64,000 nt of DNA from Caulobacter sp. CCUG 60055 (GTDB lineage Bacteria > Pseudomonadota > Alphaproteobacteria > Caulobacterales > Caulobacteraceae), in NCBI RefSeq assembly GCF_022750545.1, contig NZ_PUIC01000010.1:147624-211623 (forward strand), given 5' to 3'. Both the position numbers and the translations under genes were made by a program. Below, piece by piece: positions 43,669 through 52,614 of this stretch. A model generated the notes under the pieces. The model saw nothing but the letters and a program-made list of their open reading frames with translations, was not told the origin of the DNA and did not search any database. Each line of letters opens with the position of its first letter. Position 1 is the first letter of the stretch.

Positions 43669-45066
43669 ATGAGCGACCGCATGCCCGGTCTGCCCCCCGT
43701 CGTCGCGTCGGCCCTGGATCTGATCGGCAGGACGCCGATGATCGAGGTGACGCACTTCGACGTCGGCCCCTGCCGGCTGTTCCTGAAGCTTGAGAACCAG
43801 AACCCCGGCGGCTCGATCAAGGACCGGGTCGCCCTGTCGATGATCGAGGCGGCCGAACGGGACGGCCGGCTGAAGCCCGGCGGCACGATCATCGAGGCCA
43901 CCGCCGGCAACACCGGCCTGGGTCTCGCCCAGGTCGCGGCGCTGAAGGGCTACAAGCTGATCCTGATCGTGCCCGACAAGATGGCGCGCGAGAAGATCCT
44001 GCACCTGCGGGCCATGGGCGTCGACGTGCGCCTGACCCGCTCGGACGTCGGCAAGGGCCATCCCGAATACTATCAGGACATGGCTCAGCAGATCGCCCAG
44101 CAGACCGGCGCGTTCTACGTGAACCAGTTCGAGAACCCGGCCAACCCGCTGGCCCACGAGACCGGCACCGCGCCGGAAATCTGGGAGCAGATGGGCCACG
44201 ACGTCGACGCGGTGGTGGTCGGCGTCGGCTCGGGCGGCACCATGACCGGCATCGGCCGTTTCCTGCGCAAGCACTCGCCCAAGACCGAGATCGTGCTGGC
44301 CGACCCGGTCGGCTCGATCCTGTGCCGCTATGTCGAGACCGGCGAGCTGGTCGAGGCCGGTTCGTGGACGGTCGAGGGCATTGGCGAGGACTTCATTCCC
44401 GACAACGCCCAGATGGACCTGGTCGCCAAGGCCTATTCGATCAGCGACCGCGAAAGCACCGAGACCTCGCGCGAGCTTCTGGTGCGCGAGGGCGTGCTGG
44501 CCGGGTCGTCCTCGGGCACCCTGCTGGCGGCGGCCCTGCGCTATTGCCGCGAGCAGACCGAGCCCAAGCGGGTGGTCACCCTGGTCTGCGACACCGGCTC
44601 GAAATACCTGACCAAGGCGTTCAACGACTTCTGGGTCGCCGCCCAGGGCTTCACCCAGCGCGAACTGAAGGGCGAGGTCAGCGACCTGATCACCAAGCGC
44701 TATTCCGAGGGCGGCGTCATCGTCATCGGGCCGGACGACACCTTGCTCACCGCCTACAACCGCATGCGTTCGTCGGACATCAGCCAGCTGCCGGTGGTCG
44801 ATCACGGCCGGCTGGTCGGCATCCTCGACGAGAGCGACATCCTGGCGGCGGTCGAGGGCTCCGAGCAGCACCGCGCCGCCAAGTTCAAGACGCCGGTGCG
44901 CGAGGCGATGACCAGCCGCGTGCGGACGTTGCAGGCGCACGAGCCCGTCGACGCCCTGCTGCGGGTGTTCGACCGCGACGAGGTGGCGGTGGTGCTCGAC
45001 GGCGAGGAGTTCGTCGGCCTGGTCACCCGCGTCGACCTCATCAACCACCTGCGGCTGACGGCCTGA
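43669..45066 (+). CDS. cystathionine beta-synthase
   Basis: 465-aa enzyme. The PLP catalytic domain (~1-330) has LIGRTPMIEV, NPGGSIKDRVALSMIE with the PLP lysine, EATAGNTGLGLA and GVGSGGTMTGIGRFL. It ends in a pair of CBS domains (~345-462: YNRMRSSDISQLPVVDHGRL; VREAMTSRVRTL), as in eukaryotic-type cystathionine beta-synthase, so I prefer this over plain cysteine synthase. It would condense homocysteine with serine, and a gamma-lyase-type gene lies downstream, giving a reverse transsulfuration route. ATG 43669 has GGAGA upstream. Confidence 0.85.
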   Translation: MSDRMPGLPPVVASALDLIGRTPMIEVTHFDVGPCRLFLKLENQNPGGSIKDRVALSMIEAAERDGRLKPGGTIIEATAGNTGLGLAQVAALKGYKLILIVPDKMAREKILHLRAMGVDVRLTRSDVGKGHPEYYQDMAQQIAQQTGAFYVNQFENPANPLAHETGTAPEIWEQMGHDVDAVVVGVGSGGTMTGIGRFLRKHSPKTEIVLADPVGSILCRYVETGELVEAGSWTVEGIGEDFIPDNAQMDLVAKAYSISDRESTETSRELLVREGVLAGSSSGTLLAAALRYCREQTEPKRVVTLVCDTGSKYLTKAFNDFWVAAQGFTQRELKGEVSDLITKRYSEGGVIVIGPDDTLLTAYNRMRSSDISQLPVVDHGRLVGILDESDILAAVEGSEQHRAAKFKTPVREAMTSRVRTLQAHEPVDALLRVFDRDEVAVVLDGEEFVGLVTRVDLINHLRLTA

Positions 45067-45068
45067 CC

Positions 45069-45539
45069 GTGCCGGGATCGGAGCCTTCGCCGCCCGGCGC
45101 GGCGCGGGCCTCGTTCGCGGGCGAGGACGACATCCGCCGCATCGGCGAAGGCGTGCTCGCCCGCACCCTGCCCAAGGCGGAATGGACCCACGCGGCCCAT
45201 TTCGCCGCGGCCCTGTGGATCGTCGCCCGGCGGCCGGACCTTGCGGCCGAACGCGACATGCCCGGCCTGATCCGCGCCTATAACGAGGCGACCGGCGTGG
45301 CGAACACCGACCATGGCGGCTACCACGAGACCATCACCCTGGCGTCGCTGCGCGGCCTGCGGGCCCACCTGGCCGCCGCCCCGGCGGGCGAGCCGCTGCA
45401 CCGGACCTGCAACGCCCTGCTGGCCTCGCCGCTGGGCGACAAGCGCTGGCCGGCGGCCTACTGGTCGCACGCCCTGCTGTTCTCGCCGGCGGCGCGGCGG
45501 GCCTGGGTCGATCCCGATCTCGCGCCCCTGCCGTTTTGA
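45069..45539 (+). CDS. small conserved protein of unknown function
   Basis: 156-aa soluble helical protein. The conserved-looking core is PKAEWTHAAHFAAALWIVAR followed by AYNEATGVANTDHGGYHETI, with two or three His residues that might bind metal. I do not recognise a named domain, though similar stand-alone proteins occur widely in proteobacteria. GTG 45069 begins 2 bp after the cystathionine beta-synthase stop, so the two are almost surely co-transcribed and translationally coupled. A role linked to sulfur amino-acid metabolism is only guilt by association. Confidence 0.7.
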   Translation: MPGSEPSPPGAARASFAGEDDIRRIGEGVLARTLPKAEWTHAAHFAAALWIVARRPDLAAERDMPGLIRAYNEATGVANTDHGGYHETITLASLRGLRAHLAAAPAGEPLHRTCNALLASPLGDKRWPAAYWSHALLFSPAARRAWVDPDLAPLPF

Positions 45540-45620
45540 CCATCCCTGCGGCCGGCCGGATGTTTTCTGACCTGTCGTCTCCGCCCGCCAGGGCTATAAG
45601 CCGACCTCCAACCGAGCCCG

Positions 45621-45643
45621 GCCCGTCCGTTTTGCGGACGGGC
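45621..45643 (+). promoter_or_regulatory. perfect hairpin in leader of transsulfuration gene
   Basis: GCCCGTCCG (45621-45629) and CGGACGGGC (45635-45643) form a 9-bp perfect stem with a 5-nt loop, ending 29 bp before the downstream ATG. No U-run follows. It may terminate the upstream operon weakly or act in the leader. It does not resemble a SAM-II riboswitch. Confidence 0.4.
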
Positions 45644-45672
45644 GCGCGGACTTCGAGCACAAGGACTTCTCG

Positions 45673-46845
45673 ATGAGCGCCCCGGACGGCAAGAACCGCC
45701 TCGCCTTCGCCACCCGCACCATCCACGCCGGCCAGAGCCACGACCCGACCACCGGCGCGGTGATGACGCCGATCTACGCCACCTCGACCTACGCCCAGCA
45801 GAGCCCCGGCGTGCACAAGGGCTTCGAATACGCCCGCAGCCAGAACCCGACGCGCTTCGCCTTCGAACGCTGCATCGCCGACCTGGAGGGCGGAACCCAG
45901 GCCTTCGCCTTCGCCTCGGGCCTCGCGGCCGGGGCGACTGTGATCGACCTGCTGAACGCCGGCGACCATGTCATCGCCTCCGACGACATCTACGGCGGCA
46001 GCTTCCGCCTGTTCGAGCGGGTGAAAAGGCGCACCTCCGGCCTTGAGTTCAGTTTCGTCGACCTGTCCGACCTCGCCGCCGTCGAGGCCGCCGTGCGGCC
46101 GACCACGCGGATGATCTGGGTCGAGACCCCGACCAACCCGACGCTCAAGCTGGTCGACCTGGCCGCCGTCGCGGCCATCGCCAAGGCGCACGGCCTGATC
46201 TCGGTGGCCGACAACACCTTCGCCAGCCCCTACGTCCAGCGTCCGCTGGAGCACGGCTTCGACATCGTCACCCATTCGACCACCAAGTACCTGAACGGCC
46301 ATTCCGACATGATCGGCGGCGTGGCGGTGGTCGGCGAGAACGAGGCGCTGCGCGACCAGCTCAAGTTCCTGCAGAACGCCCTGGGCGCGATCTCGGGGCC
46401 GTTCGACAGCTTCCTGGCCCTGCGCGGCCTCAAGACCCTGGCCCTGCGCATGGAGCGCCACTGCGCCAGCGCCCTGCGCATCGCCCGCTGGCTGGAGAGC
46501 CGCCAGGACGTCGAGCGGGTGATCTATCCGGGCCTGGAGAGCCACCCGCAGCACGACCTCGCCAAGCGCCAGATGCACGGCTTCGGCGGCATCGTCACCG
46601 TGGTGCTCAAGCGCGACCTGGAAGCCACCCGCAAGGTGCTCGAACGCACGCGCCTGTTCACCCTGGCCGAGAGCCTGGGCGGGGTCGAGAGCCTGATCGA
46701 GCACCCGGCGATCATGACCCACGCCTCGATCCCGGCCGAGCAGCGGGCGGCCATCGGCATCACCGACGGCCTCATCCGCCTGTCGGTGGGCATCGAGGAC
46801 TGCGACGACCTTATCGCGGATCTGAACGCGGCTTTCGCCGGCTGA
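45673..46845 (+). CDS. cystathionine gamma-lyase/synthase-type PLP enzyme
   Basis: 390-aa Cys/Met metabolism PLP enzyme. FATRTIHAGQSHDPTTGAVM, YARSQNPTRFAFERCIADLE, FASGLAAGATVIDLLNAGDH, DNTFASPYVQRPL and the PLP lysine in HSTTKYLNGHSDMIGG are typical, as is the C-terminal IRLSVGIEDCDDLIADL. Gamma-lyase, gamma-synthase and O-acetylhomoserine sulfhydrylase activities cannot be separated by eye; context next to cystathionine beta-synthase favours gamma-lyase (cystathionine to cysteine). AAGGA precedes ATG 45673. 3' end overlaps the convergent mscS-type gene by 35 nt. Confidence 0.88.
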   Translation: MSAPDGKNRLAFATRTIHAGQSHDPTTGAVMTPIYATSTYAQQSPGVHKGFEYARSQNPTRFAFERCIADLEGGTQAFAFASGLAAGATVIDLLNAGDHVIASDDIYGGSFRLFERVKRRTSGLEFSFVDLSDLAAVEAAVRPTTRMIWVETPTNPTLKLVDLAAVAAIAKAHGLISVADNTFASPYVQRPLEHGFDIVTHSTTKYLNGHSDMIGGVAVVGENEALRDQLKFLQNALGAISGPFDSFLALRGLKTLALRMERHCASALRIARWLESRQDVERVIYPGLESHPQHDLAKRQMHGFGGIVTVVLKRDLEATRKVLERTRLFTLAESLGGVESLIEHPAIMTHASIPAEQRAAIGITDGLIRLSVGIEDCDDLIADLNAAFAG

Positions 46846-47881
46846 CCTTGGCGGCCAGCTTGCCGGCCGCCGCCTCGATCCGGTTGGACGGGGCGGCGCG
46901 CTTGGCCGGCGCCGGCGTCGGCGGATCGGGAATCCTCGGCGGCGGGATCAGTCCGGCCAGGTCGGAGGGCGTCGCCTTCGCCCGGGGGGCGGCCGTCGGC
47001 CGCTCAGGCGGATTGATCTGGACCTGGTGCGGATAGGGGATCGAAAGCCCGGCCGCGTCGAAGGCCAGCTTGACCCGGCGGATCATGTCGAACCGCACGT
47101 CCCAATAGACGTCGAGGTCGGCCCAGGCGCGCAGGGTGACGGCCACGGCGCTGTCGCCCAGGGCGGTCACGTTGGCCCACGGCTCGGGATCGGTCCGCAC
47201 CCGCGGGTCCGAGCGGGCGCAGCTGAGCAGGATGTCGAGAGCGACCTGGATGTCGTCCTGGTAGTCGATGCCGAACTTCAGCTCCATGCGGCGGTAGCCG
47301 ATCTCGGTGTAGTTGACGATCACGTCGCCGAACGCCTTGCCGTTGGGCACCACGACCTTGAGGTTGTCGGGGTCGGACAGGGTGGTGGTGAAAAGGTCCA
47401 GCGCCTTGATCGTGCCGGTGCGGCCGTTGACCTCGACGAAGTCGCCGATGCGGTAGGGCCGCAGGATCAGCAGCATGACGCCGGCGGCGACGTTGCTCAA
47501 CGCCCCCTGCAGCGCCAGGCCGATGGCCAGCGACGCCGCGCCGAGCACGGCCAGGATCGAGGTGGTCTGCACGCCCAGCTGCTGCAGCACCGCGATCAGG
47601 CCGACGATGATGACCAGATAGCGCGCCAGCGAACCGGCGAAATTCTGCAAGGTCGGGTCGGGCGCGGCCCGGTGCAGCCGGCCGATGGCGCGCCGCACCA
47701 GCGCCGATATCCATCCCGCCGCCCAGAAGGTGACGGCCAGGATGATCACCGCGATCACCAGATTAACCGCCAGGCCGCTGAACGCGTCGCCGAAGCGGGT
47801 GAACAGCTGCTCGTCGAAGCGGAGCGTGTGCAGCGCCGCCGGATCGACGGTCTTCAGGTCTTTGGCGATGGCGTCCAGCAT
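46811..47881 (-). CDS. small-conductance mechanosensitive channel (MscS family)
   Basis: 356-aa channel. Three membrane helices lie in residues ~35-150. The pore-lining TM3 region reads VLGAASLAIGLALQGALSNV, close to the MscS consensus with its Gly/Ala packing pattern. LRPYRIGDFVEVNGRTGTI and VVVPNGKAFGDVIVNYT form the beta domain, followed by an alpha/beta cytoplasmic cage and a Pro/basic tail of ~70 residues. It opens on hypo-osmotic shock to release solutes. ATG 47881 is used; a TTG at 47917 would add 12 residues. Confidence 0.9.
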   Translation of the reverse strand: MLDAIAKDLKTVDPAALHTLRFDEQLFTRFGDAFSGLAVNLVIAVIILAVTFWAAGWISALVRRAIGRLHRAAPDPTLQNFAGSLARYLVIIVGLIAVLQQLGVQTTSILAVLGAASLAIGLALQGALSNVAAGVMLLILRPYRIGDFVEVNGRTGTIKALDLFTTTLSDPDNLKVVVPNGKAFGDVIVNYTEIGYRRMELKFGIDYQDDIQVALDILLSCARSDPRVRTDPEPWANVTALGDSAVAVTLRAWADLDVYWDVRFDMIRRVKLAFDAAGLSIPYPHQVQINPPERPTAAPRAKATPSDLAGLIPPPRIPDPPTPAPAKRAAPSNRIEAAAGKLAAKVSRRKPRSDPR

Positions 47882-48012
47882 GGCTCCTGCAGTTACAGCC
47901 GAAGATTGAGGCGTCAAGGCGGCGTCGCGGTTTTCGCGTTACCTGAGCGTAACTTGGCGAACGCGCCAACCGCGCATAGGCTCGCTGCAAACATCGAAGG
48001 AGCCCTGGCGCA

Positions 48013-48999
48013 ATGATCACCGTCCAGGACGTGGTTTTCGACTATCCGTCGTCGCGGGCCCTGCACGGCGTCGGCTTCGAGGTTCCATCGGGAGTGGTGC
48101 TGGCCCTGGTCGGCCCCAACGGCGCCGGCAAGAGCACGCTGATGCGCTGCATGGCCGCGCTGGAGACGCCGACCGAGGGACGCATCGCCGTCGCCGGGCT
48201 GGACACCCAGGAGGACCCGCGCGGGGTCCACGCCCTGCTGGGCTATCTTCCCGACTTCTTCGGCCTCTATGACGAGCTCACCGTGCGCCAGTCGCTGACC
48301 TACGCCGCCCGCTCGCGCGGCGTCGAGGCGGCGCGGACGGCCCAGGCGGTGGAGACGGCGGCGGCGCGGGTTCAGCTTCACGACCGCCTCGGCGCGCGGG
48401 CGGGCGAGCTGTCGCGCGGCCTGCGCCAGCGCCTGGCCATCGCCCAGACCATCGTCCACGCCCCCCGGGTGCTGCTGCTCGACGAACCCGCCGCCGGCCT
48501 CGACCCCGAGGCGCGGCGCAGCCTCTCCGAACTGATCACCCGCCTGGCGCGCGAGGGCATGACCATCGTGGTCTCGTCGCACATCCTGGCCGAGCTGGAG
48601 GACTACTCCACCCGCATGCTGATGATCCGCGACGGCCGCGTCGCCGGCGGCGGCGTGGTCGAGGCCGGCGCGGCGACCCAGGCCGAGACGGCGGCCGTGG
48701 CGGCGATCTTCGCCGATCCGCCCGCCGACCTCGCCGCGCGCCTGGCCGGGCTCGGGCTGGACGTGCGCCATGTCGATGGCGGCGAGGCCCATATCGCCGT
48801 CGGCGACGGCGACAAGGCCGAGACCGAGGTCCTGGCCAAGCTGGTCGCGGCGGGGCTGGCCGTCCGCAGCTTCACGCCGGTCCGGCGCACGTTGGAGCAG
48901 GCCTATCTCGAGGAGGCCGGCCGGCCGAAGGCGAGCGGCGAGGCGTCCGCCGCCAAGAAGGCCGCCGCCAAGAATCCCGTCGAAGGAGGCGTCGCGTGA
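48013..48999 (+). CDS. ABC-2 type transporter ATP-binding protein
   Basis: 328-aa ATPase. Walker A is GPNGAGKST, the signature LSRGLRQRLAIAQ, Walker B VLLLDEPAAGLDP and the H-loop VVSSHILAELEDY. A ~110-residue C-terminal domain (DLAARLAGLGLDVRHVDGGE) ends in a Lys/Ala-rich tail, like CcmA/NatA-type exporters. AAGGAG precedes the start. Its last bases overlap the start of the permease gene by 4 nt (GTGA), so the two form one exporter. Substrate unknown. Confidence 0.88.
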   Translation: MITVQDVVFDYPSSRALHGVGFEVPSGVVLALVGPNGAGKSTLMRCMAALETPTEGRIAVAGLDTQEDPRGVHALLGYLPDFFGLYDELTVRQSLTYAARSRGVEAARTAQAVETAAARVQLHDRLGARAGELSRGLRQRLAIAQTIVHAPRVLLLDEPAAGLDPEARRSLSELITRLAREGMTIVVSSHILAELEDYSTRMLMIRDGRVAGGGVVEAGAATQAETAAVAAIFADPPADLAARLAGLGLDVRHVDGGEAHIAVGDGDKAETEVLAKLVAAGLAVRSFTPVRRTLEQAYLEEAGRPKASGEASAAKKAAAKNPVEGGVA

Positions 49000-50423
49000 A
49001 CCCGGAACTGCAACGCAACGTCTGGCTCGAGACCTCGCCCCGGCGGCTGGCCTGGGTGGCGGTGGCGGTGGCGCTGGTCTACGGCTCGGCGGTGCTGCTG
49101 GCGCAGCTGTCGTCGCGGCCGGACGCCCTGGCGGCGATGGGCACGGCCGGCGGCCTGATGTTCTTTTGCTCGGCCTATGTCTGGGGCGTGCGCAACGCCG
49201 GCCAGTCGGTGATGGTCGAGATCAGCCAGCGCACCTGGGACTTCCAGCGGCTGTCGGCGATCTCTCCCTGGGCGATGACCTGGGGCAAGCTGGTCGGGGC
49301 CACGTCGCTGGCCTGGATCGTCGCCCTGGCCGGCTGGGTGGTCTCCGCCGCCGTGCGGCCCGGCGAGAACCTCGGCCCGACCCTGTTCAGCGCCCTGGCG
49401 GTGGCCATCCTGCTGCAGGCCATGGCCCTGTGGGCGACCCTGGTCGGGGTGCGCAAGGCCCGCGCGGAAGGCCGGGTTCCCAGCCTGCGCTCGGTGGTCG
49501 GCGGTTTCCTGCTGGCCCTGTTCGGCCTGTGGCTGATCAGCAGCTTCGGCCGCCTGCTCGGCGACGTCGGCCATTTCAACGGCCTGGGATCGGTGTGGCT
49601 GTGGGGACGCGGCGTCTCGATGGGCTGGTGGGGCGTGAGCCTGCCGGTCGACGTGTTCGCCCTGCTGTCGACCCTGGCCTTCGCCGCCTGGGCGCTGGTG
49701 GGGGCCTGGCGGTTGATGCGGCTCGAAATGCAGATGCGCAACACGCCGTGGATCTGGATCGCCTTCCTGATCTTCCTGGCGGTCTATGTCGGCGGCCTGG
49801 CGCCGCCGCGGCTGAGCGTGGACCCGCAGGCGGTCGAGCTGCACCTGAGCGAGCTGCTGCGTTCGGGCGGCGTGGCCCTGGTCCTGGGCCTGACGCTCTA
49901 CGCCGCCGCCTTCGTCGAGCCGGCCGACCGCGTGCGCCTGCGCCGCTTCGTCGAGACGGCCCGGCGCGGACAGTTCAAGACGGCTCTCGACCTGACGCCG
50001 CTGATCCTGCCGGCGGCGGCGGCGGGCCTGATCGCCGCCGTCGTGTTCGCGATCTGGGCCGGCGGCGTGCACACGGCCATCCAGCGCCAAGGCGAGTTGA
50101 ACGGCGGCGGGCTCGCCTGGCTCAGCCCGGTGACGGTGCTGGCCGGCTTCGCCTTCGTGTTGCGCGACGTCGGCGTGGTGTTCTTCTTCCGCTTCGGCCC
50201 CCGGCCGCGCCGCGGCGACTTCTCGGCGGTGGTCGGCCTGGTGCTGGTCCATCTGGTCAGCCACGCCCTCGCCGCCGCCCTGGGCGACAACCCGGCCCGC
50301 GCCGCGCTGTGGCCGATGGGCGCCCACGCCGAGATCAGCCTGATCTCCGGCCTCATTCAGGCGGCGGTGGTCTGGTGGTTGGCCTGGCGGCGGGTCGGCG
50401 CGCCGGAGCGCCCGGCCGACTGA
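48996..50423 (+). CDS. ABC transporter permease
   Basis: 475-aa membrane protein with roughly ten to twelve hydrophobic segments (for example LAWVAVAVALVYGSAVLLAQ, VVGGFLLALFGLWLI, WIWIAFLIFLAVYVGGL). It looks like a fused or extended ABC-2 permease rather than the usual six-helix half. Translational coupling to the upstream ATPase supports a shared exporter. No substrate clue; neighbours are unrelated. Convergent with the DNA ligase gene, 21 bp apart. Confidence 0.82.
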   Translation: MNPELQRNVWLETSPRRLAWVAVAVALVYGSAVLLAQLSSRPDALAAMGTAGGLMFFCSAYVWGVRNAGQSVMVEISQRTWDFQRLSAISPWAMTWGKLVGATSLAWIVALAGWVVSAAVRPGENLGPTLFSALAVAILLQAMALWATLVGVRKARAEGRVPSLRSVVGGFLLALFGLWLISSFGRLLGDVGHFNGLGSVWLWGRGVSMGWWGVSLPVDVFALLSTLAFAAWALVGAWRLMRLEMQMRNTPWIWIAFLIFLAVYVGGLAPPRLSVDPQAVELHLSELLRSGGVALVLGLTLYAAAFVEPADRVRLRRFVETARRGQFKTALDLTPLILPAAAAGLIAAVVFAIWAGGVHTAIQRQGELNGGGLAWLSPVTVLAGFAFVLRDVGVVFFFRFGPRPRRGDFSAVVGLVLVHLVSHALAAALGDNPARAALWPMGAHAEISLISGLIQAAVVWWLAWRRVGAPERPAD

Positions 50424-50444
50424 CGGCGGGGCTGCGCCACGGCC

Positions 50445-52073
50445 CTAGCCGCCGCGGCCGCCCTCCATCGTCGCCAGCATCCGCTCCAGCGTCGTCAGCG
50501 TGTCGGCGTCGCGGGCCGGCTTGTCCCAGCGGATGCGGCTGATCCTCGGAAAGCGCATGGCCAGTCCCGACTTGTGCCGGGTCGAGCGTTGCAGCCCCTC
50601 GAAGGCGACTTCGAGGACCAGGCCGAAATCGCGGTCGGCCCGCACCGCCCGCACCGGACCGAAACGCTCGACCGTGTGGTCGCGCACGAACTTGTCCAGC
50701 TGCTTCAGCTCCTCGTCGGTGAAGCCGAAATAGGCCTTGCCGACCGGGGTCAGCGATCGCTCGCCCGGCGCGTCCTCCCGCCAGACGCCGAAGGTGTAGT
50801 CCGAATAGTAGCTCGACCGCCGGCCATGGCCGCGCTGGGCGTACATCAGCACGGCGTCGACCACGGACGGGTCGCGTTTCCACTTGAACCAGGGGCCCTT
50901 GGGCCGGCCGGCCTCGTAGACGCTGTCCCAACGTTTCAGCATCAGGCCCTCGGCCGCCTGCGGATCGCCCGGCGGCGGCGCGGCGCGCAGGGCGGCCAGG
51001 GCCGGCCAGCCGTCGAACGCCAGCAGCGGCGACAGGTCGATGCGCCCGCCCGTCAGCCGTCCGACAAAGGCTTCCAGCCGCCTTCGCCGCTCGGCGAAGG
51101 GAAGGGCGCGCAGGTCCTCGCCGTCCTCGGCCAGCAGGTCGTAGGCGCGGATCGCGGCCGGGAAGGCGGCGAGCAGCCTGGCGTCGACGCTCTTGCGGTT
51201 CAGCCGCTGCTGCAGGTCGCCGAACGGGGCGACCCGGCCGTCGCGCAGGACCAGCAGCTCGCCGTCGAGCGCGCCGTCGAACTCCAGGGCCTCGATCAGG
51301 TCGGGGAAGGCCGCCGAGAGGTCGTCGCCGGTGCGGCTGTAGAGGCGGCGCACGCCGCCCTCGCTGACGGCCTGGACCCGCACGCCGTCCCACTTCCATT
51401 CGGCGGCGTAGTCGGCCGGGTCCAGCCGGGACCGGTCGGCCTCGTCGTCCAGGGGCTGGGCCAGCATCGCCGGCCGGAAACGGCCGGCCGCGTCCGGCGT
51501 CGGCCGGTCGGCGTCGCCGTCCAGCCAGGCGAACAGATCGCCATAGGGCGGCGCCTGGCCGTGCCAGACCTCCTCCAGGGCCTCGACGGTCACGCCGCCA
51601 TGCTCGGCCGCCGCCTGCTTGGCCAGCCGCGCCGAGACCCCGACCCGCAGGCCGCCGGTCACCAGCTTGAGCAAGGCCCAGCGGCCGTCGGGGGGCAGGG
51701 CGTCGAGCCAGCCCTCGATCAGGTGCTGCACCTCGCCCCGGCCGGCGCCGCGCAGCGCCTCGACCACCTCCGCCAGCCCCGGCTCGCGGTTCGCCCCAGG
51801 GGGCGCCGGCCAGACCAGCGAGACGGTTTCGGCCAGGTCGCCGACATAGTCGTAGGACCAGGCGAACAGCACCGGGTCCATCCGCGCCTCGACCGCCCGG
51901 CGGATGAAGGCCGGCTTGGCCGCCCGGAACGCCAGGCCGCCGGTCAGGGCGGCCAGGGCCCAGCCGCGGTCGGGATCGGGGGTCTCGCGCAGATAGTCGC
52001 GCACCAAGGTCAGCTTGGCGTTCCGCGACGCGGTCAGGGACAGGCGGTCGAGCAGCTCTGCGAAGGCGCGCAT
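50445..52073 (-). CDS. ATP-dependent DNA ligase (ligase-associated DNA damage response type)
   Basis: 542-aa ligase. An N-terminal DNA-binding helical domain (~1-200) precedes the adenylation domain, where EWKWDGVRVQAV places the nucleotidyl-accepting Lys at 227; YSRTGDDLSAAFPD is motif III-like and EGLMLKRWDSVYEAG motif IV-V. The OB domain ends near VAFEGLQRSTRHKSGLAMRF. This domain order matches the accessory bacterial ATP ligases that cluster with a beta-CASP exonuclease, a DEXH helicase and a calcineurin-like nuclease. Only the exonuclease is nearby here. It should seal nicks in repair, in addition to the NAD-dependent LigA. Confidence 0.88.
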   Translation of the reverse strand: MRAFAELLDRLSLTASRNAKLTLVRDYLRETPDPDRGWALAALTGGLAFRAAKPAFIRRAVEARMDPVLFAWSYDYVGDLAETVSLVWPAPPGANREPGLAEVVEALRGAGRGEVQHLIEGWLDALPPDGRWALLKLVTGGLRVGVSARLAKQAAAEHGGVTVEALEEVWHGQAPPYGDLFAWLDGDADRPTPDAAGRFRPAMLAQPLDDEADRSRLDPADYAAEWKWDGVRVQAVSEGGVRRLYSRTGDDLSAAFPDLIEALEFDGALDGELLVLRDGRVAPFGDLQQRLNRKSVDARLLAAFPAAIRAYDLLAEDGEDLRALPFAERRRRLEAFVGRLTGGRIDLSPLLAFDGWPALAALRAAPPPGDPQAAEGLMLKRWDSVYEAGRPKGPWFKWKRDPSVVDAVLMYAQRGHGRRSSYYSDYTFGVWREDAPGERSLTPVGKAYFGFTDEELKQLDKFVRDHTVERFGPVRAVRADRDFGLVLEVAFEGLQRSTRHKSGLAMRFPRISRIRWDKPARDADTLTTLERMLATMEGGRGG

Positions 52074-52173
52074 GCGTCAAGTCTAGCGCGGTCGGCGGCG
52101 GCGTGGCGACGCGGACTCGACAATTCAAACAAACGTTTTAAACATTGAGATCCGATCTTCAGGAGCCATGACC

Positions 52174-52614
52174 ATGTCGTCGCCGCCGGCCGGATTCGAG
52201 CTTCACGAACGCACCAGCCCGCTCACCGACCCGTGGGGGCCGATCTATGCGCGCCGCCTGGCCGACCGGCTGGTCCTCGGCCTGCACGTGCGCGAGGCCC
52301 ACACCAATTCCCGCGGCCTGCTGCACGGCGGCCTGATCGCCGCCTTGGCCGACAACGCCATGGGCCTGTCGTGCGGCGTCGTGCTGGCGGCGGGCCGGTC
52401 GCCCGCCAGCGGTCTGGTCACCGCCTCCCTCAGCCTCGACTATCTCGGCCGCGCCCAGGTCGGTCGGTGGCTGACCTTCGACACCGACTTCATCCGGCCC
52501 GGGCGGACGCTCTGCTACGCCCAGGCCGGGGTTCTGGCCGACGGCGAGACCATCGCCCGGGCGCATGCGACGTTCCGGCTGCTCGGCGAGGCTCAGTCCT
52601 CTTCGTCGTCATAG
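52174..52614 (+). CDS. PaaI-family acyl-CoA thioesterase (hotdog fold)
   Basis: 146-aa hotdog-fold protein. HTNSRGLLHGGLIAALADNA carries the Asn/His-Gly-Gly and Asp of the PaaI family active site, and SGLVTASLSLDYLGRAQVGR and GRTLCYAQAGVLADG form the remaining strands. It hydrolyses acyl-CoA esters in the cytoplasm. ATG 52174 has AGGAG at good distance; ATG 52168 is only 2 nt from it. It sits divergently between the ligase and the exonuclease genes that normally belong together. Confidence 0.85.
   Translation: MSSPPAGFELHERTSPLTDPWGPIYARRLADRLVLGLHVREAHTNSRGLLHGGLIAALADNAMGLSCGVVLAAGRSPASGLVTASLSLDYLGRAQVGRWLTFDTDFIRPGRTLCYAQAGVLADGETIARAHATFRLLGEAQSSSSS

Noticed and set aside
45540..45672. 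SAM-II-type riboswitch upstream of the transsulfuration enzyme
   Set aside because: None of the conserved SAM-II sequence blocks is present; only a simple hairpin is seen.
48770..50542. 590-codon frame over the ABC permease
   Set aside because: Arg/Gly/Pro-rich shadow; the overlapping frame gives a proper hydrophobic permease coupled to its ATPase.
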